NCBI GenBank assembly: GCA_947484275.1
Contig: CANKOY010000011.1
Coordinates: 17,611 to 81,610 of the forward strand
Length of the DNA stretch: 64,000 nucleotides
Origin: Planctomycetota bacterium
GTDB lineage: Bacteria; Planctomycetota; UBA1135; GCA-002686595
Direction: 5' to 3'
Positions within the stretch are counted from its first letter, which is position 1. Each line of letters opens with the position of its first letter. This document shows, piece by piece, positions 28,672 to 37,319 of this stretch. A model generated the notes under the pieces. It did no database searches, was not told the DNA's origin, and was given only the letters and a program-made list of their open reading frames with translations. Both the position numbers and the translations under genes were made by a program.

Positions 28672-29112
28672 CTAGCGGAAGTCGTTCTCGGTGGCCTCGG
28701 CGCGAGCGTCGATTTCCTCGCGCGAATGGACCGGCCCCGAGCCGATGCCCGGGCAGCACTGGCGCACCGGACCGTCCCAGCGTTCGCGCTCCAAGTTCGA
28801 GCGCCAGAATGGCCACGTGCGGCATTGCATCGGGCGCACGGAGTAGATCGAGCAGCGCGCCCCAGCGTCGAGAAATGGACACTGCGGCGCGTCCATGCGC
28901 AGGGTCGGAAAGTGACCGGGCTCCTTCGTGCAAAAGCGCGCGAGGAACTCTTCGGGACTGATGCCCAGGAAGCGCGGAATGGCCTCGAGGTCCTTCGGTC
29001 CGAGGTTCACGAACGAGTAGTCGCCGTGGTTGCGACAGCAATTGCCGCACTGCGTGCACTCAAAGCGCAGGCCGCTCGCGTACCAAGCCTCGGGCCTTTC
29101 TTCCGCGCTCAC
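28672..29112 (-). CDS. YkgJ-family cysteine-cluster protein
   Basis: The 146-residue protein carries the CxxCxxCC-type metal cluster (FECTQCGNCCRNHG near residue 20) and later cysteines in APQCPFLD, ARCSIYSVRPMQCRTWPFW and RQCCPGIG. Family members bind iron or zinc, possibly an Fe-S cluster; no enzymatic role is established from sequence. GTG 29112 is preferred because it overlaps the stop of the upstream gene as GTGA, giving translational coupling. A longer reading from 29163 would overlap that gene by 55 bp. Confidence 0.85.
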   Translation of the reverse strand: MSAEERPEAWYASGLRFECTQCGNCCRNHGDYSFVNLGPKDLEAIPRFLGISPEEFLARFCTKEPGHFPTLRMDAPQCPFLDAGARCSIYSVRPMQCRTWPFWRSNLERERWDGPVRQCCPGIGSGPVHSREEIDARAEATENDFR

Positions 29113-30287
29113 TTGGCCGGTTTTTCGTCCGCGGTTTTCGTCGACGCTTTGGCTTTCGTCCACGTGGGCGGACGCGGCGCGCGGTCCATGAGCAGAACGA
29201 GCACTGCCATCGACGTGCCGTAGTTGCGCGTGCGGGGAAACACGCGATCGTCCCAGGTGCCGTCCTCGTCGCGTGTGCGCAGCAGCGTCTCGAGCATCCG
29301 CTGGCGCAATTCGTCGCGCGCTTTTTCCGGCAAGAACTCAATGGCCTGGGCCGTGTAGGCGTGGGCGTAATAGAAGTAGTAGGGCGCGATGCCGTAGGGC
29401 CCCTCATGGGTTCCGGACTTCTTGCGCCGCGCTTCGAGATCGTCCCAGTGCTCGAAGAAATTCTGCGCCGAGGCGCGCACGCGATCGAGCGAGGAAGCGC
29501 CGAGCAACCACAGCGTGCCCTCGCATACGCCGACCCGACCCGAGGCGCCCGCCAGCGAGGCGGTGGTTTTGCCCGACATGCCCAGTCCGCTGGGTTCCTT
29601 CGAACCGCCGGAGTAGACGAAGGCGCCGTCGCCGTGACGGGCGCGCAGCAAGGAGTCCCGGCCGCGCTCGAACAGTTCTTCGGGCACGCTCTCGCCTTGG
29701 CTGCGCGCGAGGAGCAGCGACTGGAGCACCGGCGCGGTCACGAAGGGCGCCGCCTGCGTGTGATTGGCGTAGTTCCAGCCGCCGCCAGGGATTTCTTCGG
29801 TTGCAAGCGTCGCCACCAAGGTCGAAATCCAGCGCTCGCTGTCGGCCTTGTGCTCACCGAGGAGTTTCGCCGCGCGCAGTTCGCACAGGAACGCCAGCGC
29901 GTAGGTGTGTCCCCAGACGCGCACGTCGTAAGCGTCCTCGGTACTGGGCCGCATCAACTCGTGGTCGAGCAGGCGCAGGACCGAGGTCTGTCCGCGCGCG
30001 ATTGCCTCCAACGCCGTCGGGTTTTTCGGCGCGGCGTAGATCAGAGTCGTTGCGACGATGCTCGTTCCGCCGACGCGATAACCCACGGGGATCTCGCGCT
30101 TCACGCGGTACACGCCTTCGTAGGGCCATTCGCCTTCTTCCTGGATCGCGATCAACTGGGCCACGGCTTCGTCGATCAGAACCGAGCGCGCAGGTGTTTC
30201 GCGCGCAGCCTGCTTCGCCTCAGCGACCTCGGGTGCAGGTTGTTGCGGAGCAAGAAATGCGAGCGCAGCCACGGCAAACATGTGCAT
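29109..30287 (-). CDS. Exported prenyltransferase/squalene-cyclase-like alpha/alpha-toroid protein
   Basis: The 392-residue product begins with a short signal peptide (MHMFAVAALAFLAPQQPAP), which sets ATG 30287. The mature part is built of paired-helix repeats with the recurring D-G-x-W / GGWNY type motifs (QEEGEWPYEG, EIPGGGWNYANHT, DEDGTWDDRVFPRTRNYGT) found in squalene cyclases, prenyltransferases and related toroids. The cyclase DxDD motif is not seen, so it is probably a binding or structural toroid, as is common among planctomycete exported proteins. It is coupled to the YkgJ-like gene downstream by a 4-bp overlap. Confidence 0.75.
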   Translation of the reverse strand: MHMFAVAALAFLAPQQPAPEVAEAKQAARETPARSVLIDEAVAQLIAIQEEGEWPYEGVYRVKREIPVGYRVGGTSIVATTLIYAAPKNPTALEAIARGQTSVLRLLDHELMRPSTEDAYDVRVWGHTYALAFLCELRAAKLLGEHKADSERWISTLVATLATEEIPGGGWNYANHTQAAPFVTAPVLQSLLLARSQGESVPEELFERGRDSLLRARHGDGAFVYSGGSKEPSGLGMSGKTTASLAGASGRVGVCEGTLWLLGASSLDRVRASAQNFFEHWDDLEARRKKSGTHEGPYGIAPYYFYYAHAYTAQAIEFLPEKARDELRQRMLETLLRTRDEDGTWDDRVFPRTRNYGTSMAVLVLLMDRAPRPPTWTKAKASTKTADEKPAK

Positions 30288-30381
30288 GTCGATTCCTCGG
30301 CGAGGCGGGGGCGGGGAGGGCAACGGGCGTGGGGGAGCCTACCAATCCGCACCTTGGTTCCGCGCGCGAACCTCGACTGCG

Positions 30382-30858
30382 TCAGTAGGGAATACGCGAA
30401 GCGTTCTGGCGCCAGAGCGAGAACGCCTGATCGGACAATTCCGGTAGGGCACCATGAAGCGGCAAGGCGCGCTCCCCCAGCGGCAAACTGAGTTCCGCGT
30501 ACAGTCGCTCGTCGTCGAATCCCGCAGTCGCCGCGTGGGTCCGCGTCGCGCAAAAGACGATCCGCGAGACGCGCGCCCACCAGGCCGCGGCGAGGCACAT
30601 GGGGCAGGGTTCGCAGCTGGTGTAGAGCACTGCGCCTGAGAGCGTGTGACTAGCGCTCGCCGCGCAGGCCGCGCGCAGCGCGATCACTTCCGCGTGTGCT
30701 GTGGGATCGCGGTCCAGGGTCACGCGGTTGGCACCCTCGCCGAGCACCACGCCGTCCCGGGCGACCACTGCGCCGAAGGGACCGCCGCCGGATTTCGCCG
30801 ACTCGCAGGCCAGGCGCACGGCGTGTTGGAGCAGGGCATTGTCCTTGGAGGTGTCCAT
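30382..30858 (-). CDS. guaD: Guanine deaminase (CMP/dCMP deaminase fold)
   Basis: The 158-residue protein has the zinc site of the cytidine-deaminase superfamily: His-Ala-Glu in TAHAEV near residue 56 and the two cysteines in PCPMC near 83. The tail GFDDERLYAEL and the C-terminal FSLWRQNAS-IPY resemble the small domain-swapped bacterial guanine deaminase, which converts guanine to xanthine, rather than the tRNA adenosine deaminase TadA. ATG 30858 (MDTSKDN) begins at the family's usual position. It lies 167 bp downstream of the large regulatory-like protein on the same strand and about 95 bp upstream of the toroid gene. Confidence 0.85.
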   Translation of the reverse strand: MDTSKDNALLQHAVRLACESAKSGGGPFGAVVARDGVVLGEGANRVTLDRDPTAHAEVIALRAACAASASHTLSGAVLYTSCEPCPMCLAAAWWARVSRIVFCATRTHAATAGFDDERLYAELSLPLGERALPLHGALPELSDQAFSLWRQNASRIPY

Positions 30859-31025
30859 GGACCGTCCATCGTGCATTGTGCTGCGGCGGGGGAACAGGCT
30901 CTGTCCCTCACGTCGCGCCATGGGATCGGCGAACGAACCGAGCATTTCGATTCGCAGGGCGGGCTTTTCGAGGCGCGCGGCGGCGACGGCAGGGGAGTCT
31001 GCTTCGAACGGGCCGTTACAGCCCG

Positions 31026-34000
31026 CTAGTTCCCGCCAAAGCTCAGCCGCAACTCCAACGTCGCTTCCCCGGATAGGCTGACCTCTGAGCTTGCCGCTTG
31101 GCCGTCGTGGTTGGTGGCCGTGACCGTGTAGCGCCCAGGTCCCAAGGGACCCACCGTCTGCACGGTTCCGCCGGCCAGTTCGTTCTGCCATACCGTGCAC
31201 TCGCGATTCTGCTCATCGCGCACGGAAATCGCGGCGCCCACGGGCGTGCCGTCGCTCTCGAACACCGACACAGTCAGGGTCGTGCCGCGCCGCAGGTTGA
31301 AATCGGCCCGCGCCGTTTCGCGCGCGACGATGCGCACGGAAGCCTCTGGGCTGATCTCTCCCTGGCCCATTGCGCGCACCGTCCACGTGCCAGCGGCCAG
31401 GCCGCTGAAGGAGTAGCCCCCGCTGTCATTCGTGTATGCCGTGAGATCGTCGCGGGCCGCGCCCGAGGCGTCGCGGAAGACCACGAAGGCCTCGCTGGCT
31501 GGACGGCCGTCGGCGTTGAGGACGACTCCATGCAGGCTGCCGCCGACTCCGAGGCGCACCTCGACGCCGCTGACCGTCGCGCTCTCCTGCAGTTCCACGC
31601 GCACGAATTCTCGGCTGTAAGCAACTCCCTCGGACTGCGCGGACGAATCTCCCATGGCCGAGATCGAGTACACGGCACCGGGCAAGCCATCGAACCGGAA
31701 TCCACCGGTTTCATCGGTCTCGACCCCCCCGTTGACGCCGTCCGAGCGCAGTTCGGTGGATTGACGCTCCAGTGACAGACTCACCCAACATTCGTTCACG
31801 GGCATCCCGTCGGGCCCGAGCACACGTCCACTGATCACGCCCGAGGAGAGCTCGAGGTCGAGCGAGTATCTCTGAACCTCGGGAATCTCCACCGGCCGAG
31901 AGTGTGCCGTGTCACCGTCCTCTCGACTGGTCGTGATCGAGTACGGGCCGGGCTGGTCCAGCGTCATGCGGTAGGCACCCCGACCGTCGCAGCGCGCGAC
32001 CTTTTCATCAGGGCTGCCGTTCTCGCCGCGGAAGTGCGCCCTCACCAGCGCCGCGGCCACAGGTGTCGCGCCGCTGCGCACGAACCCGTGCAATTCGACA
32101 GGGGCCCGCGGGGGTGTGCCGAGCACAACGTGCGCTGTCTTGCCTTCGACGACTTCGACGTTCGCCGTTTTTTGCAGCGAAGAGCGGATCTCCCAGTCGT
32201 CTTCCTGCGCGTCAGCGGCCTTCAGTTCCGCGTCCGCGGGCTCGAGCGTGACCTGCCACGTTCCGGGCTCGAGCCCTTGAAGGGTCGCGCGGCCCGACGA
32301 GTCGGTGCTCGCCTGGCGCCATTCGGATCCAGAGGAGGTGCTGTAGGCCGAGACCGATCGGCCCGCGCGCTGAGCGTTGCTCAAGGGATGCAGCTCGACG
32401 ATCAAGCGCCCGCCCTCGCGCAGCTTGAGCGTCAAGGAATCGAGCACCTGTCCGCTACCGAGTTCGATTTCCATGCTCTCGCTCGCCACGAACCCCTCGC
32501 GAGTCGCAATCAGGGTATTGCGGCCCACGGGCGCGGACTTGATCTCGAAGCGTCCCTTGGATTTGCTGCGCGCCTCCACGGATTCCAAGTACATCTCTGG
32601 ATCCGATCCGAATGCCGCCAGAGGTTGCAACTCAACCGTCGCTCCCACCGCGGGCGAACCGTCGGGCGCCAGCACGACGCCGCGCACCACGGCTGCGCGC
32701 GATAACACGATCGTGCCCAGGGACGAATTCCCCGGCAGGCGCACACTCAAATCGGCCGAGGGAAGCTGGCCCGCGGCTCTGACCGAGACGAGCCAGTCAC
32801 CGGCGGGCAGACCTTCGAGTACGAAATTCCCGTCGGCCGCGTCAAACCGTCCAAGCACGTCGTCACCGAGTACGGAGTCAGCGTGGCGTGCGTCCTCGGC
32901 AGCCGTGGCCACCACGACGAAGCGCTTCACCGCAGTCCCTAGGTCGTCGACGACACGACCTGTCAGTGAATGGCCTGGCTGCAGGGTCAGCACGAGACCG
33001 TCGCTGCCCGGGGAGACGTCTTCGAGCATCGCCGTCCACTTTGTCCGGCGCACATTGGGCTTCTCTACTGACTCTTCTTCTCTCTCGCCCGCAGGCGCCG
33101 GATCCAGCGCGCGCTCCGCAGCTGCCGCGGCGACGAGGACCGTGCGGGACCCGAGTCCAGCGATCGAAAACTTGCCGTCGGCGCCCGTGACGAGTCGTTC
33201 CGAGTCCGAGAGGTCTGAGCTCTCGTCTTCTTCGCTCTCGTCCATAGGCGTCACGCTGACTCGGGCCTTCTCCACTGCAGTGCCGTCCGGCCAGAGCACG
33301 CGCCCGGAAACGAAACCGCCCCGGGCCATTCGCAGCTCGATTCCCTTGCGAGTCTCGCCTGCCGCGAGTGTGCCGAGTTCCAACTTCACAGGCAGATAGC
33401 CCTGCTTCTCAGCGCCAAGGACGATCCGCCCCGGTTCTGTCCGCGGCAGATCAAAGACACCGGTCTTCGCGTCGCTCAGCCCGCCGCCCCAGGAGGTGTT
33501 GTCGCCTTCACCGATGGATGACTCGACCATCACGTTGGCGCCTCCGACCGGCAGGCCCTGCTCGTCGAGCGTGATGCCCACAAGTCGCAGCCCCAGCTTC
33601 ATCTCGAGCTCGATTTCCGCGGCCATTCCGGGTTCCACGGAGATCTCAACGGACGACCCCGCCCACGTCGGCGTCGTGCAACTGACGGAGCACTTCATCC
33701 CGGCGGGCACACCGCGCAACTCGAAGCGCAAATCTGCGCCGAGCTTGGCGCTGCGCCGCACCGTCTCGAAGGACGAGTCACGCGACCAACCCCACAGGTC
33801 GGCAGTGGACTTCTCGATCTCGCTCGCCACGTCGCTCGCGCCCGCGGGCGGCACGATGACACCGAGGACGCGGCCGCCGAGTTCGGGCTCAAGCGTGTGC
33901 TCGTTGGGTTTGACCCCCGGCTTGACCCGCACGGGACTGGCGAGGAACAGGTGCGGCGCGTCGATCGCGAGCCGGCCCGTCTTTGTGTCCTTCGAGAAGG

Positions 34001-34433
34001 CGACGCGGAAAGAACCGTCGGTGCCCACGGTCGCGCGGTGGAATTCGCGGTTCGAGAATTTTTTGCCCTCGGCGATCACCTCGACGATTTCGCCCGGCGG
34101 CGTGCCCGCGGGGAAGACCAGCGTGCCGCTGACCCACTGGGCGCCGGCCAGTTCCAAATCGCCGAGGGTGGCCGCCACCGAGCGCTCCGAGGCCGTGGCA
34201 TCCCCAGGATCCGCGCGTTCGCCCGCTGAGCGCTTCGGAGTCGGTCCCGGCGTCTGCGGCGATTCAATGGCATCGGCGCTCGCTGACACGGCGCGCGACA
34301 AGGAGGCTTCCGCTGCGATCGCCGTTTCTCCTGCTTGCGCCTCCGTGCGCAGGAACGCATAGGTCAGGAACCCGAGTCCGACGGCGAGAGCGAGGATCAA
34401 GGCGATCAGCGGCAAGGAAGATCGTTTCAGCAT
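31026..34433 (-). CDS. Membrane-anchored protein of many carboxypeptidase-regulatory-like (CNA-B-type) domains
   Basis: The 1,135-residue protein starts with a signal-anchor (SLPLIALILALAVGLGFLTYAFL). A Ser/Ala/Pro-rich spacer follows, and then a long extracytoplasmic array of beta-sandwich domains. At least eight units carry the pattern G-x-V-x-x-x-D-G-x-P-V-x-x-A-x-V and F-x-x-x-G-L-x-x-G-x-W-x-V, as in carboxypeptidase-regulatory and SpaA-like domains (RVLWPDGTAVEKARVSV, GLPAGDWLVSV, GLAAGTWTVRAMG). ATG 34433 is preceded by a GGAG site 10 bases upstream. No protease or sortase motif is seen; adhesion, polysaccharide binding or scaffolding is likely. It is divergent from hmgA with 95 bp between. 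Confidence 0.8.
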   Translation of the reverse strand: MLKRSSLPLIALILALAVGLGFLTYAFLRTEAQAGETAIAAEASLSRAVSASADAIESPQTPGPTPKRSAGERADPGDATASERSVAATLGDLELAGAQWVSGTLVFPAGTPPGEIVEVIAEGKKFSNREFHRATVGTDGSFRVAFSKDTKTGRLAIDAPHLFLASPVRVKPGVKPNEHTLEPELGGRVLGVIVPPAGASDVASEIEKSTADLWGWSRDSSFETVRRSAKLGADLRFELRGVPAGMKCSVSCTTPTWAGSSVEISVEPGMAAEIELEMKLGLRLVGITLDEQGLPVGGANVMVESSIGEGDNTSWGGGLSDAKTGVFDLPRTEPGRIVLGAEKQGYLPVKLELGTLAAGETRKGIELRMARGGFVSGRVLWPDGTAVEKARVSVTPMDESEEDESSDLSDSERLVTGADGKFSIAGLGSRTVLVAAAAAERALDPAPAGEREEESVEKPNVRRTKWTAMLEDVSPGSDGLVLTLQPGHSLTGRVVDDLGTAVKRFVVVATAAEDARHADSVLGDDVLGRFDAADGNFVLEGLPAGDWLVSVRAAGQLPSADLSVRLPGNSSLGTIVLSRAAVVRGVVLAPDGSPAVGATVELQPLAAFGSDPEMYLESVEARSKSKGRFEIKSAPVGRNTLIATREGFVASESMEIELGSGQVLDSLTLKLREGGRLIVELHPLSNAQRAGRSVSAYSTSSGSEWRQASTDSSGRATLQGLEPGTWQVTLEPADAELKAADAQEDDWEIRSSLQKTANVEVVEGKTAHVVLGTPPRAPVELHGFVRSGATPVAAALVRAHFRGENGSPDEKVARCDGRGAYRMTLDQPGPYSITTSREDGDTAHSRPVEIPEVQRYSLDLELSSGVISGRVLGPDGMPVNECWVSLSLERQSTELRSDGVNGGVETDETGGFRFDGLPGAVYSISAMGDSSAQSEGVAYSREFVRVELQESATVSGVEVRLGVGGSLHGVVLNADGRPASEAFVVFRDASGAARDDLTAYTNDSGGYSFSGLAAGTWTVRAMGQGEISPEASVRIVARETARADFNLRRGTTLTVSVFESDGTPVGAAISVRDEQNRECTVWQNELAGGTVQTVGPLGPGRYTVTATNHDGQAASSEVSLSGEATLELRLSFGGN

Positions 34434-34528
34434 GGGAATTTGCTCCAGGAACATCTTACGCGGGTAGGAGCTGCCCGTCCCTTGGACGGTGCCATGACGG
34501 TGGGGCAGGCAGTACTCTGTGACCACCG

Positions 34529-35716
34529 ATGAACCGCACCAAGCTGCCCGCACTGCCGCGCTCCGGCGACGACGACCACGGCCCCGAGGCCCGCAGCGCG
34601 CGACTGGAATTGGCGCGCGCCGCCTGCGGCTCGAAACTCGAGCCCCTCGATGGGGCGCAGGTGGATGCCCGCAGCGCACGCGGCAACATCGAAAACATGA
34701 TTGGGTTCGCCCAGGTGCCGCTCGGACTCGCCGGGCCGCTTTGCGTGGACACGTCCGCGGGCTGGCGCGAAGTTTACGTGCCGATGGCGACCAACGAGGG
34801 CGCGTTGGTGGCGTCGCACTCGCGCGGGATGCGCCTGCTCGGCGCCGGCGGCGGCGCGCGATCGCGTGTCCTCAAGCAGGGCTTGACGCAGAATCCGATG
34901 CTGGTCTACCCAGACGCTGCAGCGGCGACGCGCGCCGGGCAACTGGTCTGCGAGCTGCTGCCGCAGTGGCGCGAGGAATTGGCGCAGCGGTCGCAGCACG
35001 GCGCGCTGACCGACGCGCGCGCGCAAGTGCTCGGCAGGCGCTTGATCCTGCGACTCGAGTACACCACGGGCGACGCCATCGGGATCAACATGGCTGCGCA
35101 GTCCGCGGATTTCTGCTCGCGCTCCCTGGCGCAGCACAGCGCAGCGCTCGCGTGCTACGTCCACGGTCAGGACGTAGAAAAGCGCGCCAACGCACGCGCG
35201 TTGATCGAAGGCCGCGGTCGCAGCGTCGTCGTGGACGCGACGATTCCGCGCGCGGCCTTGGCGGCGCTGGCGCGCACGACTCCCGAGGCGCTCGTGGATC
35301 TGCACCGAACCTACTGCCTGGGTTTCGCGCAACTGGGTACGCAGAACTGGCTGGTGCAGAGCGCCAACGGACTGGCAGCGGTGATGCTCGCCTGCGGTCA
35401 GGACGTGGCCTACTTGCCCGAGTGCGCCACGGGTTTCTTGGACCTCGAGCGCACGAATGCGGGCGACTTGTACGCCAGCGCGACGTTGCCGTCGTTGTTG
35501 GTGGGCACGGTGGGCGGCGGGTCCCAGAAAGGCACTGCCGCGGCGTGCCTGGAGATCCTGGGCTGCTCAGGCGACGGCCACGGGAACACGTTTGCCGAGA
35601 TCCTCGGCGCAGTGGTGCTCGCGGGAGACCTGTCGCTGCTTGCGGCATTTGCGAGCCACGAGTTCGTCGCTGCCCACGAGCGCCTGGGACGCAACCGACC
35701 GCCGAAGACACATTAG
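34529..35716 (+). CDS. hmgA: Hydroxymethylglutaryl-CoA reductase
   Basis: The 395-residue enzyme reduces HMG-CoA to mevalonate. Family signatures appear in order: ENMIGFAQVPLGLAGPL, the catalytic Glu region TNEGALVAS, the nucleotide-binding TGDAIGINMAAQ, the Asp-containing ACGQD, GTVGGGSQKGT, and a C-terminal catalytic His in FASHEF or VAAHERLG. The motifs fit the class I-like (NADPH) form with some departures (DAIGIN for DAMGMN). No other mevalonate gene is nearby. A strong terminator follows 94 bp downstream, so it is probably a single-gene transcript. Confidence 0.92.
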   Translation: MNRTKLPALPRSGDDDHGPEARSARLELARAACGSKLEPLDGAQVDARSARGNIENMIGFAQVPLGLAGPLCVDTSAGWREVYVPMATNEGALVASHSRGMRLLGAGGGARSRVLKQGLTQNPMLVYPDAAAATRAGQLVCELLPQWREELAQRSQHGALTDARAQVLGRRLILRLEYTTGDAIGINMAAQSADFCSRSLAQHSAALACYVHGQDVEKRANARALIEGRGRSVVVDATIPRAALAALARTTPEALVDLHRTYCLGFAQLGTQNWLVQSANGLAAVMLACGQDVAYLPECATGFLDLERTNAGDLYASATLPSLLVGTVGGGSQKGTAAACLEILGCSGDGHGNTFAEILGAVVLAGDLSLLAAFASHEFVAAHERLGRNRPPKTH

Positions 35717-35809
35717 TCGATCTCGGCGTAACCGGGGCTAGCAATTGCGTGTAGTGTCGATCGTGAGCTTCGGCGGCCCACAGGGCCAGCGGTGTGCTCC
35801 GAATGGCTG

Positions 35810-35841
35810 AGGGGGCAACCGGCTCCCTTCAGTTTTTTTTT
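35810..35841 (+). terminator. Rho-independent terminator downstream of hmgA
   Basis: A 7-bp stem (AGGGGGC / GCTCCCT with one G-T pair) with a 5-nt loop is followed four bases later by nine consecutive T residues. This is the clearest intrinsic terminator in the window. It ends only 24 bp before the next ATG, so it could also act as an attenuator in the leader of that gene. Confidence 0.75.
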
Positions 35842-35865
35842 GCGACCCCTAATGGAGCAACGGCC

Positions 35866-36549
35866 ATGGCCCGGCAATGGATTCTGAGTGCTGCGATCGC
35901 GTTCGTCCTCGCCCAAAACGCCTCGGCCCAGACCTTCTGCTGGTCGGAGAGCGTGGACAACGCAACGCTGGGTCTTGGAGTTGGGGTCTCCTGCACCCAC
36001 GGGCCACCGAATTTCTTCGCCACTAGCAACGAATTCTGGCGGAGGTACAACCCGAGGATCCGCGGCATGGGCGCTGATTTCGAGGTCCGCAGCGTCACTT
36101 TTGGCGTCGAGGATTCAACACCTGGATCCACGGTGCAGCCCGCGACCCTGCGCATCTTCCGCGACCCGACTCCAGGCAATCCCGCGCCCCAGGTGCACCT
36201 CGTGCTGCTGCGCGAGGAGGTGATCGATGTGCCGCACCTGAACGGCGGGCTGATCACCCACGTGTTCAGCACACCCGTAGCGTGCGATGCCATGGGCAGC
36301 GCCGACCTCGTGCTCCAACTGGCGATCCCGGACGGGCTGACGGGGCAGAACCGTTTCTTCTTCGGCGGCAACACTGCGGGTCAACATTCGCCTACCTACA
36401 TCAGCTCAAGTCCGTGCGGGCTGGTGGAACCTACCGATCTGACCAGCATCGGTTTTTGGAACTCTCACATGATCTTCGACGTGTGCGGGGCGCAGACCAG
36501 TCAGCTCTCGACCGTCTACTGCACGGCCAAGGTCAACTCGCTCGGCTGA
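35866..36549 (+). CDS. Exported protein with planctomycete-type module, interrupted by TGA at a Cys position
   Basis: ATG 35866, with a GGAG site 8 bases upstream, starts a signal peptide (ILSAAIAFVLAQNASAQ) and a 227-residue product. Its N-terminal domain is beta-rich and of unknown function. Near the end it enters the module shared with the exported protein at 15082: YCTAKVNSLG followed by TGA 36547-36549. The paralogue has YCAGKVNSIGC with TGC at the same place. The same frame stays open for 133 more codons and encodes the rest of the module. As it stands the protein would be truncated, unless TGA is read as selenocysteine or is a sequence error. Confidence 0.75.
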   Translation: MARQWILSAAIAFVLAQNASAQTFCWSESVDNATLGLGVGVSCTHGPPNFFATSNEFWRRYNPRIRGMGADFEVRSVTFGVEDSTPGSTVQPATLRIFRDPTPGNPAPQVHLVLLREEVIDVPHLNGGLITHVFSTPVACDAMGSADLVLQLAIPDGLTGQNRFFFGGNTAGQHSPTYISSSPCGLVEPTDLTSIGFWNSHMIFDVCGAQTSQLSTVYCTAKVNSLG

Positions 36550-36951
36550 ACGCCGGCGATTTCCTACCTCGGGGTACCGAGCGCGAGCGCGGGCTTCGGT
36601 TTCAGGATCAAGGGCAGCAACGTGATCAACAATAAGCCCGGTGTGCTGATCTACAGCGACACCGGCCGTGACGCCTCGCCGTTTCGCGGTGGTTTCCGCT
36701 GCATCAACGTGCCGATCCGGACGACGGTGGCAATGAGCTCCGGCGGCAATCCGCCGCCGAACGACTGCTCCGGCGTGTATTCGCTCGACATGAACGCCTT
36801 TGCAGTCGGGAGCCTCGGCGGTGCGCCGCAACCGTTCCTGATCGCGCCAGGCACGACCGTCAACGCTCAGTTCTGGGGCCGCGACAACGGCTTCCCGGCG
36901 CTCAACCGTTCGATGCTCTCCGAGGGTCTGGAGTTCGTCGTCGGTCCGTGA
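36550..36951 (+). pseudogene. C-terminal module continuing in frame after the TGA
   Basis: These 133 codons plus a TGA stop continue the frame of the preceding exported-protein gene. They read [18 protein letters not shown], then RCINVPIRT, then [19 protein letters not shown] and [12 protein letters not shown], matching the paralogue at 15082-16263 residue for residue in its cysteine and DMNAFA motifs. There is no further stop and no sign of drift. Either the interruption is very recent or artefactual, or the codon is read through. Confidence 0.75.
36568..36581 (+). other. Small hairpin 18 nt after the in-frame TGA, SECIS-like geometry
   Basis: A perfect 5-bp stem CTCGG/CCGAG encloses a GGTA loop, with the loop starting 23 nt after the TGA. 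Bacterial selenocysteine insertion elements usually lie 16-37 nt downstream and begin their apical loop with G, and this hairpin satisfies those loose rules. The stem is short and lacks the bulged U of the E. coli fdhF element, and GC-rich DNA makes such hairpins by chance. Confidence 0.25.
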
Positions 36952-37319
36952 TCCGGGCGGGGCTGCCAGCTTCAAGTTGACGGCCCTGAGCTGAACCGAA
37001 CGCAGAGTCCGACATCCCTAGCGGTGGTCCGCACCGATCGTAGGCATCCGGTGCAGACAGCTCCGCGGGCATGCTAATTCAGCAGGCGCCCGCCACTGGA
37101 TCCTTGTCCTGCGCTGGCCCGTGAGGGCGAGCCGGCGTCAGTTCCCACCGCCAGAGAACAACAGGACGACACCGGGCCTTCGTGCGCGGGGCCGCTGATT
37201 CAACATGGCAGTCGAGGCGCCCATGCCAGGGGGCAGCGAATCGAGCGAGAGCACTGGGGAAGCTCCGAGTGAGCATCTGGCCCCAAGCTTGCTACTCTGA
37301 GCGGCCCGGTGGTCCGCGC
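36952..37319. other. Intergenic region before the metal transporter
   Basis: No supported gene, repeat or terminator was found in these 368 bases. The transporter frame is open upstream to 37182, but those residues (WQSRRPCQGAAN) look non-coding. The promoter of the transporter is presumably here. Confidence 0.4.

Noticed and set aside
30858..31200. N-terminal extension of the guanine deaminase frame
   Set aside because: The added 114 residues are low-complexity; the family start is at MDTSKDN (30858).
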